A program made the translations under genes and the position numbers. Shown one piece after another: positions 1 to 9,916 of a stretch of 64,000 nucleotides of DNA (the first letter of the stretch is position 1; every line of letters begins with the position of its first letter). The stretch is from positions 186,001 to 250,000 of the forward strand of contig BGKB01000112.1 of NCBI GenBank assembly GCA_003116975.1, given 5' to 3'. The notes below the pieces were generated by a model. That model was not told the DNA's origin and made no database searches. It saw nothing but the letters and a program-made list of their open reading frames with translations. This DNA comes from Aurantiochytrium sp. KH105. Its lineage: Eukaryota; Sar; Bigyra; Thraustochytrida; Thraustochytriidae.

Positions 1-3
1 CCC

Positions 4-166
4 TCACCGCTCCATGCGGGAATATAGAGACTCGCCGAGGCTCGCTAACAGCCCCCTCCCCCCGAGGCGCTCCCAGTAGGCGCACACCGGGTACTCGTCG
101 ATGACGGAGTTTTGCAAGTCCGGCTGGTCGCCCTTCTTGCGCGCCGTCTTGCTCTTCAACGCGCGC
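4..166 (-). CDS. possible 3'-terminal exon of an unidentified gene
   Basis: The minus strand has an open frame that ends in TGA at 4-6. It reads ...KTARKKGDQPDLQNSVIDE, then YPVCAYWERLGGRGL and a short tail ending SRMER. It lacks an ATG and is blocked upstream by a stop, so if real it is a last exon; an AG acceptor lies at about 167-168. The upstream exon could not be found with confidence. The protein family is not recognised. The composition (mixed charged and aromatic residues) looks more protein-like than the surrounding repeats, but in GC-rich DNA this is weak evidence. Confidence 0.3.
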
Positions 167-332
167 CTTCATGCATGCATGTATGTAGTAGTATGCATGC
201 ATATAGGATGCTTTGTATGGCATGACGACGGTCCTCGCCAAGCCCAAGCCCGAGCACAACGCAGACGCAGACACAGCCTGAGACGCAGGCAGACGCGAGC
301 CCCTCCGCGGGCTTTGCGTCCGGGCAAACTAT

Positions 333-370
333 GCGATGCGAAGCGATGCGAAGCGATGCGAAGCGAAGCG
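333..370. repeat. 10-bp tandem repeat
   Basis: GCGATGCGAA is repeated about 3.5 times and then degenerates to AAGCG units. Confidence 0.85.
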
Positions 371-639
371 GAGGTCGTACCTTCGGCAGTCACTCGGCTC
401 CCTCCTCGCATACCATTCCTGACAGGCAGGTAAACTGTGCAGGCCGCTGCCGCGCGTTGTCGGCGGAACGGCGCAGTCGCGCACCACGACGTACGCGCGC
501 GCCTCGAAGACGAGCCTCGCGGCGCGTCTTCGGTACGTACACGTACGCGCACGTCGCTCGCGCCTCTCCTCCCGGTTGGTCCGTCCGTGGGCCCGACTTT
601 CAGCGTAGCGACTTTTGATCAAAGTCTAAGCAGGAACAC

Positions 640-1632
640 CGAGGACCCGGTCGCCATAAACGTCGTGGTCCCAGCAGCAGCGTGCGGGAAAGATATAAAG
701 ATAGATGTGATAGATAGGAAGCGAGAGACTCGGAAAGAAATTGCTGTGGCGCAGCTGAGGGGCGGAAAGCGGTCCGTGCGCGGCCGTTCTCTCGGGAACG
801 GAACGCGAGAGCGGCGCCGCAGTGGCCGCACCGCTGCCGGCCGCGTCGCGCCGGGCTTGCGCTGCGTGCGTGCGTGGCTCCGCGTCCGCGTCCGGGCTCC
901 GGCCGTTTCCGCGCGCAGCTGCAGCTAACGCCCGCGGTGCGTGAAGCGAAGTTCGAGCCGCTGCCGCGCGCGGGCCGAGTGGGAAAGTGCGCGCGACGGT
1001 CCCGATCTCGCCGGCAAGCGCAGCCAAGACCAAAACACAGCGCCGCGGAAACGCCGTGGCATCGCGGCGGCGGCGTGTTGCATGCTTGCTTTGCCTGCTT
1101 GCTTGCTTGCGATGCTTGCGTGCATGCGTGCGTGCTGATTCGTCGAGTCTGATCAGAGTGGCACCAAGTGCCACGCACCACTCTGGGCAGGGCAGGCCTG
1201 GAAAGCTGAAAGATACTTACAAGTTTCCACCATTCGCTTTGTTCGCTCTGCTCTGCTCTGCGTTGACGCTGCTGCAGCCTTCAAGTCGAGACGGCGTGCA
1301 TCTTCCTCTACTTCTCCGGCAGTAGGAAGGACAGGACCGACCGCCTGCGCCTTGCACGCTATCCCACTGCGCGAACCGGGCCTTGTTGCGCGAAGGGTTC
1401 TGCAAGGCGCTCTCAAGCTGACGGCGGAACGAACCAAGGATTGAGCGAAGGAAGCGAGCGAGCGAGGGAGAAAGGGGCCAACGCGAGGCGTGCAGCGTGC
1501 GCGAGGTTTCAAGTTGACGTCCCGCAGAAGATAGAAGATCCTTCTGCCGGCAGCAGGGCGAGGGGGCAGGAGCCTTTTTCCGAGCAAAGTAACCAACTGA
1601 CCGGCGATGGCGCATCGCCGACGGATGAATAA
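640..1632 (+). other. possible broken or spliced member of the shared beta-domain family
   Basis: Two open stretches, in this order, resemble successive blocks of the domain found in the genes at 47478 and 60090. The first (about 640-770) reads EDPVAINVVV, a short linker, then KDIKIDVIDRKRETRKEIAV. It parallels the VLLVE...LHISVIDK block of the 60090 protein. The second begins after a pyrimidine-rich tract and CAG at about 1279 and reads LQVETACIFLYFSGSRKDRT then RLRLARY, ending with TAA at 1630-1632. It parallels RILFFFVAQEG...IKFRVLSA. The two blocks lie in different frames. A donor site joining them was not identified, so this may be a spliced gene, a relic, or chance. Confidence 0.25.
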
Positions 1633-3851
1633 AGAATTTGGAGCAGGAAACGCAACGAGGTGGCGACCTGCAACAAAGCCTGCAGCGCAGGAGTTTCATG
1701 CTTCTCGACAGGCTGTACATTCTGGAAACCGATCGACCGGCGGATCCACGCGCGAGAGGCAGGGCTGCAGCGGAAAGGTAAGAAGGATCGAGGTGCTCTT
1801 TGAAAAGACGCAGGTCCGGAGCCTGATTCGCCGGCCAGCGACACGGATTTCGACGGTACGGTCCATCCGCACGTGGATCTGCCGTCGCAGCGCGGCCAGA
1901 TGATGCGCGCCAAGATCCAAATCTACGTGGCCCCGACAAACTCACACCAACGTCCACTCCGAGAGGATCATTCCATTGCCAGCTAGCTGCCACTGCCGCG
2001 TATACACTCGCACACGCACTTACTAACTCTTGCTGCAAAAGATACTGAACGAGGAAGGATATGTGCGGAAAAGTGCGGCTCGAGGAAGCGAGGACGGTCG
2101 GAGACCGCGCGAGAACGAGATCGATCTGCGCACCCGCCGAACATCATGGTGCCCAAAGGTTCTCTTGGAGGGCTCTCAACTGCAAGGTGCACGAGTTCGG
2201 GACGGATTCTCGAACCCGACCCCGCGCATGAGCTGGCTGCTCCTGCTGGCCGCACGCAGCAAGCACAGTTGCAAAAATCTGCTGCTGCACCGCTGGCGCC
2301 TGCGAGCCTACAGAGCGAGCGTGGGATGATCGGCGGGCGTGCGTGCGTACCTGTAGTGCCTGCCGCGACCGATTCTTGCGGCCGCCGTGGTCGCGACGGT
2401 AACAAGGAGCGCATCGAAACAAAGCAAGAAAGTTGCTGCTTGCTTGTTTCGCGCGATGCGGACTGCGGCCGCAAAGAACCCGAAGTGATCCACTTTGGAT
2501 GACTTCCTGCGACCAGCGTTCCTGTCAGTGAGGTCAGGTCGTGCTCGCTTGCTGTCGTGTCGCGCGCAGTGCTCGCGCCCGCTCGCTCGGGGGCGCACGC
2601 ACCAGCACGCGGCAGCGCGTGCCCGCTCAAAGCCGAGGCTTGCAAGATCTTCGAGCCGCCATCGCCAGTGGGCTGCACTGGTGGCGGCCTGCGCCGAGGC
2701 CGGCCCGGACGTTTTCTGGGTGCCCTCGCACGTGGGTGGGGCCTCGGAAGCAACCTGGATCGGGTTTCGTGGTTTCCGAAATTTTGGATGCAGGCATGAG
2801 CATGCACGATTTTGTTGCTCAACTTGGATCGTCGCTACGAGACGACCTCCATTTCTCGCGTTCCTGCGCCTCGGCGCTACAGACCTCGCGCAAGGCCGTC
2901 GTCTGCAGCTGCAGCTGGTGCGACTGCTGTGCATCGCATCAAGCTCGCTGCGCAGCGTTCACTTGCGAGGAAGACTCGCAGGGCGCCCTCTGCTTCACTG
3001 CCCGCGCCGAATCGATCGGCCCCGGCGTCGTCGAATGCTGTCGTCCATCCAGCCGCGGTTTCATTCATTCGCGCCCGGGCTTTCCGCGTCGCAGGCGCAG
3101 CTCTTCCCTCTCTCCGTTTCGCCTGCGCTCCTCCCCGAGCCCGGCCGCGTCGTTGCCCGCGCACATCCCGAGCTCGTCCTCGCCATCATTTGTTCTGCTC
3201 TGCTCTGCTCTGCTGCTCCATTGCCGCTCTCGCTGGGACGCTCCGGGCGCGTCCCAGTCGACGCCTCGCCTGCGTCCCCTCTGCGCGCCCGGGTTTCCTT
3301 TCGCCGCCTCCTCCCCACTGTGCGCGTGCGGGATTCTTCACTTCGGCGCCGCGCGCGCAAGTGAATTCCCCCCCCTCTGGCAGCTGGCTGTTCGGCTGGT
3401 CCTACCGCCGATCTTTTTTTTCTGTTGTTCGCCTCCCCTCGCCAAGATCGACTGATCTCTCCATCCACATCCGCCTGCAACGCTGCTGCGTCCAGGCGGT
3501 CGATGTCCGCGGTGAAGTCAAGCACGCCGCCGCGCCGAGCTCCGTCCGGTTCAGCCCCGGCCGGGTCCGCGAGACGACGCCCTGCGCAGCGCAGGCCGGA
3601 GCGGACCAGAGCGGCGCGGCTGAGCGCAGTAGCCAGATCTCCTTACAGTTAGTTTTAATTAAAAAAGAAGCCCGGCGGGTCTCGATTGCGGCGCGCGTCT
3701 TCACGGCGGCGGACGGATCCTGCGCCCGCAGAGGAGGGAGCTGAGGTGCGCTGTGGGGCAGAGGGGGGGGAGAAGGGAGGGTGTGCGCTGGACGCGGGGC
3801 GAGCAGAAGTGACTGTGAGGTAGGTGCGCTGAGATGGGGCGGGCTGGAGAC

Positions 3852-3907
3852 CGACTCGACTCGACTCGACTCGACGCGATGCGATGCGATGTGAATCGAT
3901 GCGATGC
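3852..3907. repeat. pentanucleotide repeats (CGACT)n then (GCGAT)n
   Basis: About 4-5 CGACT units are followed directly by GCGAT units with small interruptions. Confidence 0.85.
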
Positions 3908-4069
3908 GGCTGGGATTGGGGCGGGCTGGGCTCGCAGCAGAACCGCAACGCCCCGCGCCAAGAAGAAGAAGAAAAGCCAAGCGAGGAGAGAAGCATAATC
4001 GAAGGAAGGAAGAAGGTGCGTGACATACATGGAGAGAGAGGAGGCAAGGTAGGCTTGTAATCTTTTGCG

Positions 4070-4128
4070 CATTGAGCATGACTTGAGCATTGAGCATGAC
4101 TTGAGCATTGAGCATGACTTGAGCATGG
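4070..4128. repeat. 18-bp tandem repeat
   Basis: The unit ATTGAGCATGACTTGAGC is present in three exact copies plus a partial one, about 150 bp upstream of the formate dehydrogenase ATG. Confidence 0.9.
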
Positions 4129-4273
4129 ATTGAGCAGAGCATGCTCGACTCTTGAGTCCAGGCGATAGCGCAAACGACACGGAAAGCGGCAATCAAATGA
4201 CCCCTTTGATCTTGTGCGTTAACAACCAGAAAACTAACTGACAAGGGGACAACTTAAATCAGCAGCAAGGAAA

Positions 4274-5557
4274 ATGCTCGCCTCCCGCAGCATGCGCAGC
4301 GTCGCCCGCCGTATGGGCTCCGCCCGCGGCCTCCATGCCTCGGCCCGCCAGGACATGAAGGTCCTCGTCGCCCTCTACGACGACCCGGAGACCGGCTACC
4401 CTCCCAAGTACGCCCGCGATGACATCCCCCACATCGAAAAGTACCCGGATGGCCAGACCACCCCGACGCCGCAGAGCGAGCTCCCCTTCCAGCCCGGTGA
4501 GCTCCTCGGCTGCGTCTCCGGCGAGCTCGGCCTTCGCAAGTTCCTCGAGGACCGCGGCCACACTCTCGTCGTGACCAGCGACAAGGATGGCCCCGACTCG
4601 CAGTTCGAAAAGGAGCTCGAGGACGCCGACATTGTCATCTCGCAGCCCTTCTGGCCCGCCTACATGACCGCCGAGCGCATCGCCAAGGCCAAGAACCTCA
4701 AGGCCTGCCTCACCGCCGGTATCGGCTCCGACCACGTCGACCTCGAGGCCGCCTGCAAGAACAACGTGACCGTCACCGAGGTCACCTTCTGCAACTCCAT
4801 TTCCGTCGCCGAGCACGTGTGCATGCACATCCTCACCCTCGTGCGCAACTTCGTGCCCGCCCACAAGATCGTCTGCGAGGGTGGCTGGAACATTGCCGAC
4901 GCTGTCTCCCGCAGCTACGATGTCGAGGGCATGAGCGTGGGCACCATCGCCGCGGGCCGCATCGGTCTTGCCGTCCTCCGCCGCATGGCTCCCTTCGACT
5001 GCAAGCTGCACTACACTGACCGCCACCGCCTCTCCCCCGAGGTCGAGAAGGAGCTCAACCTCACCTACCACGAGACCGTGGAGGACATGGTCAAGGTCTG
5101 CGACGTTGTGACCATCAACTGCCCGCTCCACCCGGAGACCGAGAACATGATGAACGAGGAGATGCTCTCCAAGTTCAAGCGCGGTGCCTACCTCATCAAC
5201 ACCGCCCGCGGCAAGATCTGCGACCGCGACGCCATCAAGCGCGCCCTCGAGTCCGGCCAGCTCGCTGGCTACGCCGGTGATGTCTGGTTCCCCCAGCCTC
5301 CCCCGCGTGACCACCCGTGGCGCACCATGCCCAACCACGGCATGACCCCGCACATCTCCGGCACCAGCCTTTCGGCCCAGCACCGCTACGCCGCTGGTGT
5401 CATTGAGACTCTCGAGTGCATCTTTGACAACAAGCCCATCCGTGACGAGTACCTCATTGCCCAGAACGGCTCCCTCGCCGGTGTTGGCGCCCACTCCTAC
5501 AGCCCCGGTAACGCCACTGGTGGCTCTGACGAGGCCGTCAAGTTCAAGAACAAGTAA
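4274..5557 (+). CDS. FDH: NAD-dependent formate dehydrogenase, mitochondrial
   Basis: 427 aa. It oxidises formate to CO2 with reduction of NAD+. Residues 1-27 are rich in Arg, Ser and Ala without acidic residues (MLASRSMRSVARRMGSARG...), a typical mitochondrial presequence, so the matrix is the likely location. The body matches D-2-hydroxyacid-dehydrogenase-type FDH over its whole length: GIGSDHVDL (149-157), CNSISVAEH with the substrate Asn174, the Rossmann motif GTIAAGRIG (223-231), and Asp249 in YTDRHRL, which favours NAD over NADP. NTARGK carries catalytic Arg312, GDVWFPQ has Gln341, and TPHISGTSLSAQ has the catalytic His360. Every key residue expected of the family is present and the length is normal. 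The ATG at 4274 is chosen because the targeting peptide starts there. It stands alone, with no introns evident. Family assignment is secure; location is inferred. Confidence 0.96.
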   Translation: MLASRSMRSVARRMGSARGLHASARQDMKVLVALYDDPETGYPPKYARDDIPHIEKYPDGQTTPTPQSELPFQPGELLGCVSGELGLRKFLEDRGHTLVVTSDKDGPDSQFEKELEDADIVISQPFWPAYMTAERIAKAKNLKACLTAGIGSDHVDLEAACKNNVTVTEVTFCNSISVAEHVCMHILTLVRNFVPAHKIVCEGGWNIADAVSRSYDVEGMSVGTIAAGRIGLAVLRRMAPFDCKLHYTDRHRLSPEVEKELNLTYHETVEDMVKVCDVVTINCPLHPETENMMNEEMLSKFKRGAYLINTARGKICDRDAIKRALESGQLAGYAGDVWFPQPPPRDHPWRTMPNHGMTPHISGTSLSAQHRYAAGVIETLECIFDNKPIRDEYLIAQNGSLAGVGAHSYSPGNATGGSDEAVKFKNK

Positions 5558-6474
5558 GGCGCCTCTTCTGTGACGTCGGTGTGATGATTGATTGATTTAT
5601 GCCAGCCAGCATTCACCTTGTTCGCAAACCATTGGCGGTTTTGTGTTCGTCTGCGCTAGCCATGGACAACAACTCCAACAATTCTTCTTTAGCTTATATC
5701 TACAACTTATCATTATCGTGATTATCCGAACGCGGCTCCATTCCTCGCAAATCTCTAACCTTCTCTCTACTTTTGGCCACTGCGCTGCGGGCGCGGATAA
5801 AAGTTCGTCTCGACGGCCGCTATACACCTCCCATCCTATGCAAAGCTAGCAAGGTCGTCAAAAGATAGTTACGTCTATCCAAGTCCATAAATTCATAAAG
5901 ATCTAGCCAGCAAGCGAATTCTATGAACGAACGAATATCGGCTGTGGGTGCAGAAAGTGTATACATAGTATTCAATCACTTGGACGAAAAGATCGAGCAT
6001 GCTCATTATATTTCCCTCAAGACCGCAAATTGTTTCCAAAAATCCAAAAGATCCAATCCAGCCAGTGAACGAAACAACGAACAAATGCCGGCTGTGGGTG
6101 CACAAAGCGTATACGTAGTAGTAGTCATGCACTTAACAAAAAGATCGAGGAGGCCTATGCTCAGTTCCTTTCCCTCGGACTTACATGAAGACGAAGCACC
6201 TTTGGATCGGCTGCACCAATGAACTTTTTCCTCAGGAAGATCAGTTCCTGCATCGAAGAAAAATGTCCATCGAGCCACCCTGAACAGGCATGGAGAAGGA
6301 AACTTGACGCCAGGGAAGAAACTGAGTTTGCGTAAGCACCGTCGCGCAGCTTCACGCAACTCGTCCTGTCAACAAAGCTACGTTGGCCAAGAATTGTTGC
6401 TTCGAAAAATGTACAACGCAGGGTCTCGCGACGGTCGTCGAGAGAGCGTCTTCACGAGGTGCATGGCCACAGCA
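5558..6474. other. intergenic, contains a diverged tandem duplication
   Basis: No gene is supported. The sequence is more AT-rich than the coding regions and contains the duplicated segment listed at 5888-6190. Confidence 0.6.
5888..6190. repeat. diverged tandem duplication, ~145-bp unit
   Basis: Two imperfect copies share GAACGAA, CGGCTGTGGGTGCA, AAAG.GTATAC.TAGTA and AAAAAGATCGAG in the same order, starting near 5888 and 6034. Minus-strand readings of both encode similar short peptides (YVYALCTHSRH / YVYTFCTHSRY). I take this as a by-product of the duplication. Confidence 0.7.
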
Positions 6475-6852
6475 TCAGAACGTCGAGAGCCAAATAATGG
6501 TCCAGGCCAAGTAGCCCGTGCCCAGAGACGGGAGAAGCGGCCAGCGAAGACGAGAGATGCACAGATGGAGCACAATGGCAAAGACGAGACTCGCAGACAC
6601 GCCCTTGATAATCTGCCAGGAGAACCCTTCGAGAGCGGCAGCGTGGTCTGATGCTTCAAGTTGTGTACCATCGTTTGCGGCTTCCGGTCGCCCCTCATTT
6701 CGAGCGCGCTGCCTCTCGTAAAGCAGGAGCGCAACCGTCGTGGTCACGGGCGCAGTTGCGAGCGCCGCTGCCAGCGTCTCTGAGAACTCGGCTGCATACA
6801 GCGTCAGCGCGAGGATGACGCAGGTCAAGCATAGCTCGACAACGTCCACCAT
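6475..6852 (-). CDS. small hypothetical membrane protein
   Basis: 125 aa from an ATG in good context (GCCATGG). It has two hydrophobic hairpins. Residues about 5-45 contain LCLTCVILALTLYAAEF and LATAPVTTTVALLLYE. After a charged loop (ERQRARNEGRPEAANDG), residues about 82-122 contain ASLVFAIVLHLCI and GTGYLAWTIIWLSTF. Four short membrane spans with a cytosolic loop is a plausible fold. No family is recognised. Support is only the length, the ATG context and the clear alternation of hydrophobic and polar stretches, so it could still be a chance frame or one exon of a larger gene. Confidence 0.4.
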   Translation of the reverse strand: MVDVVELCLTCVILALTLYAAEFSETLAAALATAPVTTTVALLLYERQRARNEGRPEAANDGTQLEASDHAAALEGFSWQIIKGVSASLVFAIVLHLCISRLRWPLLPSLGTGYLAWTIIWLSTF

Positions 6853-7229
6853 GGCATGTATAGCGGAGTGGCGTCTCCCGCGCTCTGCCGGCAGCCAACC
6901 TGTGTTCTGGCGGTGGTCTTACGTCAACCTTGTTTTAGCCAAGCCACCTTCAAGTTGAGCCCAGGTGCCACGATAAGGTGAAGAGACCTAAGACTGATGA
7001 TGAAAGAGGCCTAATGAAGCAGGCTCGTCCGCGAGCGAGCTTTAAGAATGTGTGGTCGTCGTGCTTGCGGCAGTGCTGCGTGGATGGACGGGACGGGCGG
7101 CAGCAGCAGGCAGCCAAGCAAATCGCGCGCCAAAGCAACAGAGCGGAAGCAAACCACGAATCGTCGTCGGTTTCCTGCTCAAGTTGGGTGGCAGATAGGG
7201 AGGCAGGCTCCTCCTCTCCACCCGTTGCG

Positions 7230-7263
<34 letters not shown>

Positions 7264-8322
7264 CAGCCAGCCACCATGGCGTGAAGTCCTGCGCAGGCCA
7301 GGGTTAAAGCGTACGTATCGTGAGTGGATGAAAAGGAGGGGGTTAAAGGGCGCAAGACTAGAGATTGCCGCGTTGCAACGGGCGTTGGGCCCCGATTATG
7401 CCTTCTTGCGTGTTGCACCATTCTTCTTCTTGTTCATAATCTTGGTTGTCACGAGCTGAGGTCGTTGCAGATGGGTTTTTGTGGGTTCGAAACATCATGG
7501 TTGTCCTGGGCGCTCCTGGCCTGCTGGCGAGAGATGCTTACCATAGACTAGAGTTTCTGATCTTCTTTTTATATCTTCGTGACGAGACATTCCCTTGGCT
7601 GTCTGACGCTATATTTACCAAAATATTGCTCGCCAATGTCGCTCGGATTCCATGATCACGATCCCATTTAAACCCCCATCGATACGCTCCGACAATAATA
7701 TGAACCAGGAAGGTCAAGAAAGAGGAGAAGAAGCAAGCAAGAAAGCATGGACGCGTCCTTGGCACGGAGTGAGATACCCAGTGAAGATTTCGTTTTCGCA
7801 AACCCTTTCTGAAGGTACATAAACATGATCGAGACATACGAATTGGAATCTCGTTAGTCAGAGGGTACCTCCTGCATACAAGGATGATGCAACCAATTCC
7901 GGGTGAGAAGCGAGTTGTGCAAGAGAGAGAGGGGGGTTTCAGCTGTTCACAGAGGAGCTCAAAAAGGCTGCAAGATATTGCACGTAATTGGCTGAGAAGC
8001 GCATCCACGCCTATGCCAATACCGGTTGCAGCCGAAACCAATGACACATGTTGTGTGGAGTCATTTTCGTGGTTTGATGGGGCTCGTCCCGTCGTCAGAG
8101 CACATGTTCGCTCCTCATACAACCGTTTGGCCAGGGAAGGGTAGGGGAAAAGAGTTGGAATGGAAAAAGAAAAAAACTAACATGATAGGGGTTTTTCATG
8201 ACGCACAGTCTACCTACCACCCACTCAACGTGCATGCACACCAATCAGCTGCATCAAACATCACGCAAGACTCGTCTCGTTTGCTGTGTTGGTAGACGCA
8301 GATGACACAAGAGGTGAAACGC
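6853..8322. other. intergenic, (CAAG)n microsatellite
   Basis: No supported gene. A 190-codon minus-strand frame (7538-8122) has no ATG near its beginning and no family resemblance. Confidence 0.55.
7230..7262. repeat. (CAAG)n microsatellite
   Basis: About eight GCAA/CAAG units run into GCCA units (CCAGCCAGCCA). Confidence 0.9.
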
Positions 8323-9375
8323 CTAGGCTGATGCGGCCTCGAGCTGGAGATCTTGGACAGTGTTCCAAGGTCCAACAATGCGGCGCAGCCGCAGGTCCGC
8401 TCCCTCTGCAGCTTTGGCGAGGTCTTCATCGAGCGCAGCCAACGCTTGTGGTCCTGTGCTGCTTGGACGGACAATAACCGTCTGCGATCCCGATGCATGG
8501 CGAAGCAGCATATCGTGCAAGGCCTCTTCGGGTGACTTCCCAGCCCCGTTAGCCTCACCGGCTCGTCTTTGCGCGTCTAGCGAGAAGATGTGGTGATCCA
8601 TCCGGCGTGTTACTGGTTCGAGGTGTCCCTGACTTGCAAGTTCCGGCGCGAATGGTCTCGTCGACAATGGAACCGCGATGGTGTGCGCGAGCGGTGTGTC
8701 AAAGGAATACTGGAAGGCAAACCAATGTTCGCCCTGTGCAGGTACACGGGCTTGCAGTACAAGTATCGCGGCGTCTTTGCCGAGGTACTCGTTCTTTTCC
8801 AGCAGAAGAGATAGTGTTTCACTGTTGTCGCTTTCGGTTTTCGAATGCAAGAGTGCGCTCGCTTCTTGTACGCTGAGTACTTTTCGAAATGTAATTTCAA
8901 GCATGTTGACATTTTCTCGCGCCTTTTCACAGACGTGTGCTTCGGCCAAAGCCTGCATTTGCGTCTTCTCATCGTCGTCGTTACTGTCGCTGTCGCCGTC
9001 TTCTTGCTCTTCCTCCCTTTCCATGAGCATTTTCGCGAGCAAGGACTCGCGCACGACTTGTGGGAAACAAAGCTTCAGCTCTTCTAGCACGCCGTGGAGC
9101 TTTCTGTCAGCTGCAGCTGCAGCTTCGTCCTCGCCCGCGTCTCCGAGGCGGACGCTACCCTTTTGCTCGTGTGAAACGGGCAGCGGGACGGCCAGGATAA
9201 TCTCGTCTGCTTGAACTTCCTGGGCGTCTATCTTGGCGCCAAAGATAACGTGCTGGCGTCCGTGGCCGCCCTCGCCGCCGCAGCGCCGATGCACGAGGCA
9301 TCGCACGTCCCGGAGCTCGGCGGCTTGCGCCTCTTGAGCGTCGCCTCCTGCCGCGACGGGCAGGACCCAGACCAT
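8323..9375 (-). CDS. hypothetical acidic protein, possible distant member of the beta-domain family
   Basis: 350 aa from the ATG at 9375 (MVWVLPVAAGGD); the frame continues upstream without another ATG. No known family is recognised. Visible parts: a mixed N-terminus; a Glu/Asp-rich stretch near residues 130-150 (MEREEEQEDGDSDSNDDDE); a region rich in Leu and Glu; then a beta-like block AAILVLQARVPAQGEHWFAF followed by a proline-containing segment. That block is loosely like the FφF...G..φ.F motif of the 47478 and 60090 proteins. The last 90 residues are polar and alpha-helical in character. The frame is long, unbroken and not low-complexity, so I think it is real. The (GGCT)n run just upstream (9417-9440) is in its 5' untranslated region. 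Confidence 0.7.
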   Translation of the reverse strand: MVWVLPVAAGGDAQEAQAAELRDVRCLVHRRCGGEGGHGRQHVIFGAKIDAQEVQADEIILAVPLPVSHEQKGSVRLGDAGEDEAAAAADRKLHGVLEELKLCFPQVVRESLLAKMLMEREEEQEDGDSDSNDDDEKTQMQALAEAHVCEKARENVNMLEITFRKVLSVQEASALLHSKTESDNSETLSLLLEKNEYLGKDAAILVLQARVPAQGEHWFAFQYSFDTPLAHTIAVPLSTRPFAPELASQGHLEPVTRRMDHHIFSLDAQRRAGEANGAGKSPEEALHDMLLRHASGSQTVIVRPSSTGPQALAALDEDLAKAAEGADLRLRRIVGPWNTVQDLQLEAASA

Positions 9376-9916
9376 CCTGTTTCGTTCCCTCAACCAACCA
9401 CGCAAAGAAAGCTACAGCCAGCCAGCCAGCCAGCCAGTTAGCCGGCCTGCCAGCGAGCGCGCACGCAAGCAGGCACGGGAGCGCCTGCCTCTTGCGGCGC
9501 GGCGCGGCGTCGCTTGCGGCCTCCCTCGCCCGCTGCTGTTGCCGGTCTGGCCCAGGCCTCCTCTCAGACTACTACTCCAAGAGTCGTCCATACTGCTCGA
9601 GACTGCTCCAACAATTCCTCTGCGTTGCCATCCAAGATGGGCTGGCGCGCCGCGCCGAGGCGCTCTCGGGCGCTCCCGGCGAGCACCTGGCAGCGCCAGT
9701 CTCCCGCGGCGCGCGTGCAGCGCCCCTGTTTCCCTGTTGTCCTGTTTCCCTCCCTCCCGGCGCGGGAGCGCGGGCCGAGTCGGCACGTGCGGCGTCGCAG
9801 AGCGAGCTGCGCGTGCAGGCGGCGGCACGTGCAGGCAGACCGTGAACGCTCGCGGGGGAGAAAGTAAGAAGACTTTCTTCGCGCGCTCGGGAAGCCCGCG
9901 CGGAGCGGCGCGCAGG
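9376..9916. other. divergent intergenic region between 8323 and 9917 genes
   Basis: This is the shared upstream region of two divergently transcribed genes. It holds a (CAGC/CAGCCAGC)n run at 9417-9440 and GC-rich sequence. The methyltransferase frame is open through part of it, but the translation is Arg/Pro-rich and unlike the protein. Confidence 0.55.

Larger units (their letters stand above)
167..4273. other. gene-poor stretch with simple repeats
   Basis: There is no intact gene. Open frames here are Arg/Ser/Pro-rich and overlap one another, as expected of GC-rich non-coding DNA. The stretch holds several short tandem repeats and a possible degenerate or spliced coding trace at about 640-1632; both are listed separately. 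Another 58-codon open stretch at about 1814-1986 (+), preceded by a CAG acceptor-like site, reads like protein but could not be joined to anything. A TACTAAC-like branch motif followed by AAAG lies near 2020-2040. Confidence 0.5.

Noticed and set aside
4259-5494. 411-codon frame antisense to formate dehydrogenase
   Set aside because: It mirrors the codon bias of the sense gene (Gly/Val/Asp/Leu-rich, no motifs). The sense strand has every catalytic residue of the family.
7470-7500. GGGTTCGAAAC, similar to a tRNA B-box
   Set aside because: No A-box or cloverleaf can be drawn around it. No tRNA gene was found elsewhere either.
7538-8122. 194-codon minus-strand frame
   Set aside because: It has no ATG near its beginning and no recognisable domain. 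Composition matches non-coding DNA.
8600-8640. GGTTCGAGGTGTCCC, similar to a tRNA B-box
   Set aside because: It lies inside the coding region of the 8323-9375 gene and lacks acceptor-stem pairing.
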